From Acholeplasmatales bacterium (GTDB lineage: Bacteria; Bacillota_I; Bacilli_A; Acholeplasmatales; Anaeroplasmataceae), in NCBI GenBank assembly GCA_017462645.1, contig JAFTQR010000035.1:1-35356 (forward strand): DNA of 35,356 nt, in the 5' to 3' direction. Below, piece by piece: positions 32,167 to 35,356 of this stretch (position 1 is its first letter; every line of letters starts with the position of its first letter). Under the pieces are notes generated by a model. The model was not told the DNA's origin and ran no database searches. It was given only the letters and a program-made list of their open reading frames with translations. The position numbers and the translations under genes were made by a program.

Positions 32167-33858
32167 ATGAAATATATGACTATTAATAACCGCAAGGTTG
32201 CTTTTACAGATGAAAAGAATGTATTATCAGTTATTAGAAACAATGGTATTAATCTTCCTACATTCTGTTATCATTCAGATTTATCTACATATGGTGCATG
32301 TAGAATGTGTGTTGTTGAGGACGATAGAGGAAGAATCTTCGCCACTTGCTCTGAAACACCAAGAGATGGTATGGTGATCTATACTAATTCTCCTAGAATT
32401 CAACATCATAGAAAAATGATTCTTGAATTATTATTATCATCTCACTGTAAGGAGCATACTGACTGTGTAACATGCCATATTAATGGTAAGTGTTCACTTC
32501 AAAAGCTTTCTCAACAATTAGGTGTATATAATGTTAGATTTAAAAATACAAAACCTACATATCCAATTGATTTAAGTTCTGATTCAATTGTTATTGACCC
32601 TAATAAGTGTATCTTATGTGGTGATTGTGTGCGTACATGTGAAGAAATGCAAGGTGTTGGTGTATTAGATTTTGCATATAGAGGCTCTAAGATGCAAGTT
32701 ATGCCAGCATTTGGTAGAAAGCTTGCTGAGACAGACTGTGTTGGCTGTGGTCAATGTCGTGTTGCATGTCCTACAGGTGCAATTACAATTAAGCATAACT
32801 TATCTCCTGTTTGGGAAAAGATTATGGATCCTAATTGTCGTGTAGTAGTTCAAATTGCTCCAGCAGTAAGAGTTGCTGTTGGTGATTTATTTGGTATTCC
32901 TAAGGGTACAAATTCATTAGGTGTATTAACAACTGCACTTAGATTAATTGGCTTTGATGAAATATATGACACTAACTTCGGTGCAGATTTAACAGTTATA
33001 GAAGAATCTAAGGAATTAGTTGAAAGAATTACAAAAAATGAAAATCTTCCATTATTTACATCTTGCTGTCCAGCATGGGTTAAATTCTGTGAAAGAAGAC
33101 ATCCAAATTTAGCTAAGCATATTTCTACTTGTCGTTCACCACAACAAATGTTTGGTGCATTATTAAAGGAAGATGCAAGAATGAATACAGTAGATAAAAG
33201 AGAAACTATTGTTGTATCAATTATGCCATGTACTGCTAAGAAGGCCGAAATTAATCGTCCTGAGCATTATACAGATGGAGTTAAGGATGTTGATTACGTA
33301 ATAACAACTGCTGAGATTAGCCGTATGATTCAATCTGCTGGTATTGACCTATCAACATTACAACCAGAGGCTTTAGATATGCCATTTGGTTTATCATCAG
33401 GTGCTGGTGCAATTTTCGGTGTAACAGGTGGTGTTACTGAAGCAGTATTACGTCATATTGTTGGTACTGAAAGAGATGCTAATATTAATTATGATAGCAT
33501 TAGAGGCGATGAAGAATTTAAGGAAATCTCTATTAATTTAGGTGATAGAGAAGTTAAAATCGCTGTTGTTAGTGGCTTAAAGCGTGCTGATGATTTGATG
33601 AAGCAAATCGAAGCAGGTGAGGTTTATTATGACTTTGTTGAGGTTATGGCTTGTAGAAGAGGCTGTATTGCAGGTGGTGGACAACCACTTCCAATTGGAC
33701 CTAGAACTAAGAAGGCTAGACTTTCAGGTTTATATAGAGTTGATAGTGAATCTCAAATTAAAAAATCAAAGGATAACCCAATTGTAGATTATATATATAA
33801 CGGCTTATTAAAGGGTAAAGAGCATAAGCTTCTACATAATGATAAGCATAATAAGTAA
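32167..33858 (+). CDS. hydA: [FeFe]-hydrogenase catalytic subunit HydA
   Basis: This 563-residue cytoplasmic enzyme makes or consumes H2. The N-terminal [2Fe-2S] domain (YGACRMCVV) is followed by a His/Cys [4Fe-4S] site (HCKEHTDCVTC), two ferredoxin clusters (CILCGDCVRTCEE, CVGCGQCRVACPTG) and the H-cluster domain. H-cluster ligands are C300 (TSCCPAW), C355 (MPCTAKKAE), and C496 and C500 (MACRRGCIAGGGQP). C301 is the likely proton-relay cysteine. With HydB and HydC this fits a group A3 trimeric hydrogenase that couples NADH and reduced ferredoxin to H2 evolution. Maturation genes hydEFG are not in the window. A strong terminator follows. Confidence 0.96.
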   Translation: MKYMTINNRKVAFTDEKNVLSVIRNNGINLPTFCYHSDLSTYGACRMCVVEDDRGRIFATCSETPRDGMVIYTNSPRIQHHRKMILELLLSSHCKEHTDCVTCHINGKCSLQKLSQQLGVYNVRFKNTKPTYPIDLSSDSIVIDPNKCILCGDCVRTCEEMQGVGVLDFAYRGSKMQVMPAFGRKLAETDCVGCGQCRVACPTGAITIKHNLSPVWEKIMDPNCRVVVQIAPAVRVAVGDLFGIPKGTNSLGVLTTALRLIGFDEIYDTNFGADLTVIEESKELVERITKNENLPLFTSCCPAWVKFCERRHPNLAKHISTCRSPQQMFGALLKEDARMNTVDKRETIVVSIMPCTAKKAEINRPEHYTDGVKDVDYVITTAEISRMIQSAGIDLSTLQPEALDMPFGLSSGAGAIFGVTGGVTEAVLRHIVGTERDANINYDSIRGDEEFKEISINLGDREVKIAVVSGLKRADDLMKQIEAGEVYYDFVEVMACRRGCIAGGGQPLPIGPRTKKARLSGLYRVDSESQIKKSKDNPIVDYIYNGLLKGKEHKLLHNDKHNK

Positions 33859-33865
33859 TAATAAT

Positions 33866-33891
33866 AAAAGGGCTGCCTAACAGCCCTTTTA
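33866..33891 (+). terminator. Intrinsic terminator after hydCBA
   Basis: AAAAGGGCTG (33866-33875), loop CCTAA and CAGCCCTTTT (33881-33890) form a perfect 10-base stem. Confidence 0.93.
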
Positions 33892-33911
33892 AGAATTAAG
33901 GAGTGATTTTT

Positions 33912-34850
33912 ATGAAAAAAGGTTTAGTATTTATATTTTTATTAATTTTCTCATTTGTTTTAGTTTCTTGTGGTAAGGAAGAGGCTAAGGATGATTATAA
34001 GTTAAGTGTCGTATCACCAAGTGGAGCACCTGGGATTGCGATTGCAGATATGGCTACAAATAGAGCAGATAGATATGAATTTTCTTTAAATAAAACACCA
34101 GATGTTTTAAGCGCAACATTTTTAGCAAATGAAGAGGATGTAATTATTGCCCCAATAAATATGGGTGCTACAATGTATAATAAAAAAGGACAATATGTTT
34201 TAGCATCAGTATTAACATGGGGAAATCTATATATTGCATCAAGAATAGATAACTTCACATTAGATATGATTGATGATGGTAATGAGGTTATTTTCTTTGG
34301 AAGCGGCACTATTAATCAATATATAGTTAATAAGGTATTAGCTTATAATAATGTAACACCTGAAAATATTACATTTTTAGATTCAACTCAATTAACTCAA
34401 GCACAATTAATTGCAAAGGATAATGTAATTGTATTAATTGCAGAGCCTGCATTAAGTGTTGCAAAAACAAAGGTATCTGATATTACTGCAATATCAGTTC
34501 AGGATTTATATGCTGAAATGTCAGGTGGTTCATCTTATCCTCAAGCAGGCTGCTTTATAAGAAAAGAAACTATTAATAATCATAAGAGTGTTGTTGATGA
34601 TTTTATAAATGATTTAGAAGCATCTGCAAATAATACATCAATTAATGTAGAAGAGGTTGCAGGATATGCAGAAGCCTTAGAAATGGGTGGTAAAAAGCCT
34701 ATTCTTATAAATGCAATTCCTAATTGTAATATTGAATTTAAATCAGCAAGTAATGCAAAAACACAAATTGAAGCTTTATTCAGTGATGCGCAAGCATTAA
34801 CATATTGTGGAGGTAAGCTTCCAGATGAAGGATTCTATTATCAAAAATAA
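33912..34850 (+). CDS. ABC transporter substrate-binding lipoprotein (SsuA/ThiY/NMT1-like)
   Basis: This 312-residue exported lipoprotein has a type II signal peptide with lipobox LVSC (lipidated C20). The mature part begins KLSVVSPSGAPGIAIADMA, where the early glycine/proline loop is typical of the NMT1/SsuA-type periplasmic-binding fold. FFGSGTINQYIVNKVL and LIAEPALSVAK are also seen. Candidates for ligand are sulfonates, nitrate, thiamine precursors or taurine, and the sequence alone does not decide. A GTG at 33903 is open but lies within the ribosome site AAGGAGTG (33898-33905). The ATG at 33912 has six-base spacing and is chosen. The gene overlaps the permease start by 26 bases. Confidence 0.85.
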   Translation: MKKGLVFIFLLIFSFVLVSCGKEEAKDDYKLSVVSPSGAPGIAIADMATNRADRYEFSLNKTPDVLSATFLANEEDVIIAPINMGATMYNKKGQYVLASVLTWGNLYIASRIDNFTLDMIDDGNEVIFFGSGTINQYIVNKVLAYNNVTPENITFLDSTQLTQAQLIAKDNVIVLIAEPALSVAKTKVSDITAISVQDLYAEMSGGSSYPQAGCFIRKETINNHKSVVDDFINDLEASANNTSINVEEVAGYAEALEMGGKKPILINAIPNCNIEFKSASNAKTQIEALFSDAQALTYCGGKLPDEGFYYQK

Positions 34851-35356
34851 TTTATTACATAAAATATTAATATATGTATTATCAATATTTGTATTATATT
34901 TAGCAATAATATTATTATCTAATTCCTATAATAATGAAGTTATATTACCTCATCCTAATTCAATGATTAAGGAATTCTTTAATTTATTAGGTGATGGTGA
35001 TACCTATACCTATATTGGAAATACACTTAAAACACTAATTATATCAATAATTTTTTGTTTTATAATAGGATTGGTCTTAGGTGTTTTAGCAGGTATATTT
35101 AAATATATTAGATATTTTCTTAAGCCATGGATCACTATTATGAGAAGTCTACCTTTAGCATCATTAATTATATTAATTATGCTTTTAGTTGAGCTTGATA
35201 ATACACCATATATTGTTTGTGGTTTAGTTTTAATACCTATTATATACGAGGGAATTTGTAATGCTATAATGGATATTAATAAAGAATACATTGATGTTTA
35301 TAAGCTTGAATCAAATCTTAATTTTAAGGTTATATTTAAGGTTTATTTACCATTAA
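34825..35356 (+). CDS. ABC transporter permease (BPD_transp_1), partial
   Basis: The frame begins at the ATG at 34825, inside the lipoprotein gene and in a different frame, with GGAGGT at 34809-34814, and stays open to the window edge (at least 177 residues). It reads MKDSIIKNNLLHKILIYVLS, then LPHPNSMIKEF and TYIGNTLKTLIISIIFCF. These are the N-terminal helix and first transmembrane segments of SsuC/TauC-like permeases. WITIMRSLPLASLIIL is the familiar segment before the EAA loop, and YIDVYKLESN falls where that loop should begin. The ATPase should follow outside the window. The 26-base overlap suggests translational coupling. Confidence 0.85.
   Translation, partial: MKDSIIKNNLLHKILIYVLSIFVLYLAIILLSNSYNNEVILPHPNSMIKEFFNLLGDGDTYTYIGNTLKTLIISIIFCFIIGLVLGVLAGIFKYIRYFLKPWITIMRSLPLASLIILIMLLVELDNTPYIVCGLVLIPIIYEGICNAIMDINKEYIDVYKLESNLNFKVIFKVYLPL

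Noticed and set aside
33052-33690. HydA H-cluster motifs TSCCPAW and MACRRGC as catalytic anomalies
   Set aside because: All ligand cysteines and the GGGQP end are intact, and the changed positions are variable in the family, so the enzyme looks ordinary.
1-35356. tRNA, rRNA, CRISPR arrays and intact insertion sequences
   Set aside because: I looked for TTCGA-type tRNA loops, rRNA-like GC-rich blocks, regularly spaced repeats and transposase motifs and saw none.

Overview
The window is AT-rich, uses the standard stop codons (TGA ends several genes) and has strong GGAGG-type ribosome binding sites and U-rich intrinsic terminators after most genes. It carries an electron-bifurcating-type [FeFe]-hydrogenase, pyruvate phosphate dikinase, meso-diaminopimelate dehydrogenase, a GerE-like HTH protein and pectin/rhamnose catabolism. 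Together these suggest an anaerobic, probably gut-associated, low-GC Bacillota (a Bacilli/Erysipelotrichia-type lineage). That placement is inference, because no rRNA or tRNA gene was seen.

Layout. 1-138: tail of a methyltransferase-like gene. 188-3920: promoter, yybP-ykoY (Mn2+) riboswitch, P2A-type cation ATPase and a DUF368 polyprenyl-phosphate translocase, closed by a terminator. 3934-6236: a GH105 unsaturated rhamnogalacturonyl hydrolase and an RluA-type pseudouridine synthase. 6254-10117: a 1252-residue secreted, membrane-anchored protein built of MBG/YDG-like modules. 10126-12950: a cytoplasmic CE12-type acetylesterase and two small membrane proteins. 13003-17716: a guanine-deaminase-like enzyme, convergent ppdK, then ddh and a 68-residue GerE-like regulator with an unusually structured start region.

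17737-22303 looks like an accessory island: a ribbon-helix-helix-like gene with an operator inside its promoter, a frameshifted Fic gene, orphan membrane and hypothetical genes, a multiply frameshifted immunity-like gene, and two paralogous HExxH proteins. 22358-24354: a second yybP-ykoY-type riboswitch with its own promoter and terminator, in front of a PiT phosphate transporter and its DUF47 partner. 24431-29373: rhaB-rhaA-rhaD, a six-hairpin glycosidase and a truncated GH43, ending at a palindromic scar. 29683-33891: hydCBA, the NADH-linked [FeFe]-hydrogenase. 33912-35356: a substrate-binding lipoprotein and the start of its ABC permease.

How the parts fit. GH105, CE12 esterase, rhamnose catabolism and the six-hairpin hydrolase form a scattered set for intracellular breakdown of imported rhamnogalacturonan-I oligosaccharides. 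Lactaldehyde and pyruvate/PEP metabolism then connect to redox disposal through the hydrogenase. The most striking observation is that two separate Mn2+-type riboswitches in one window control a cation exporter plus a lipid-phosphate translocase, and a phosphate transporter. This suggests an RNA-controlled link between manganese and phosphate handling.
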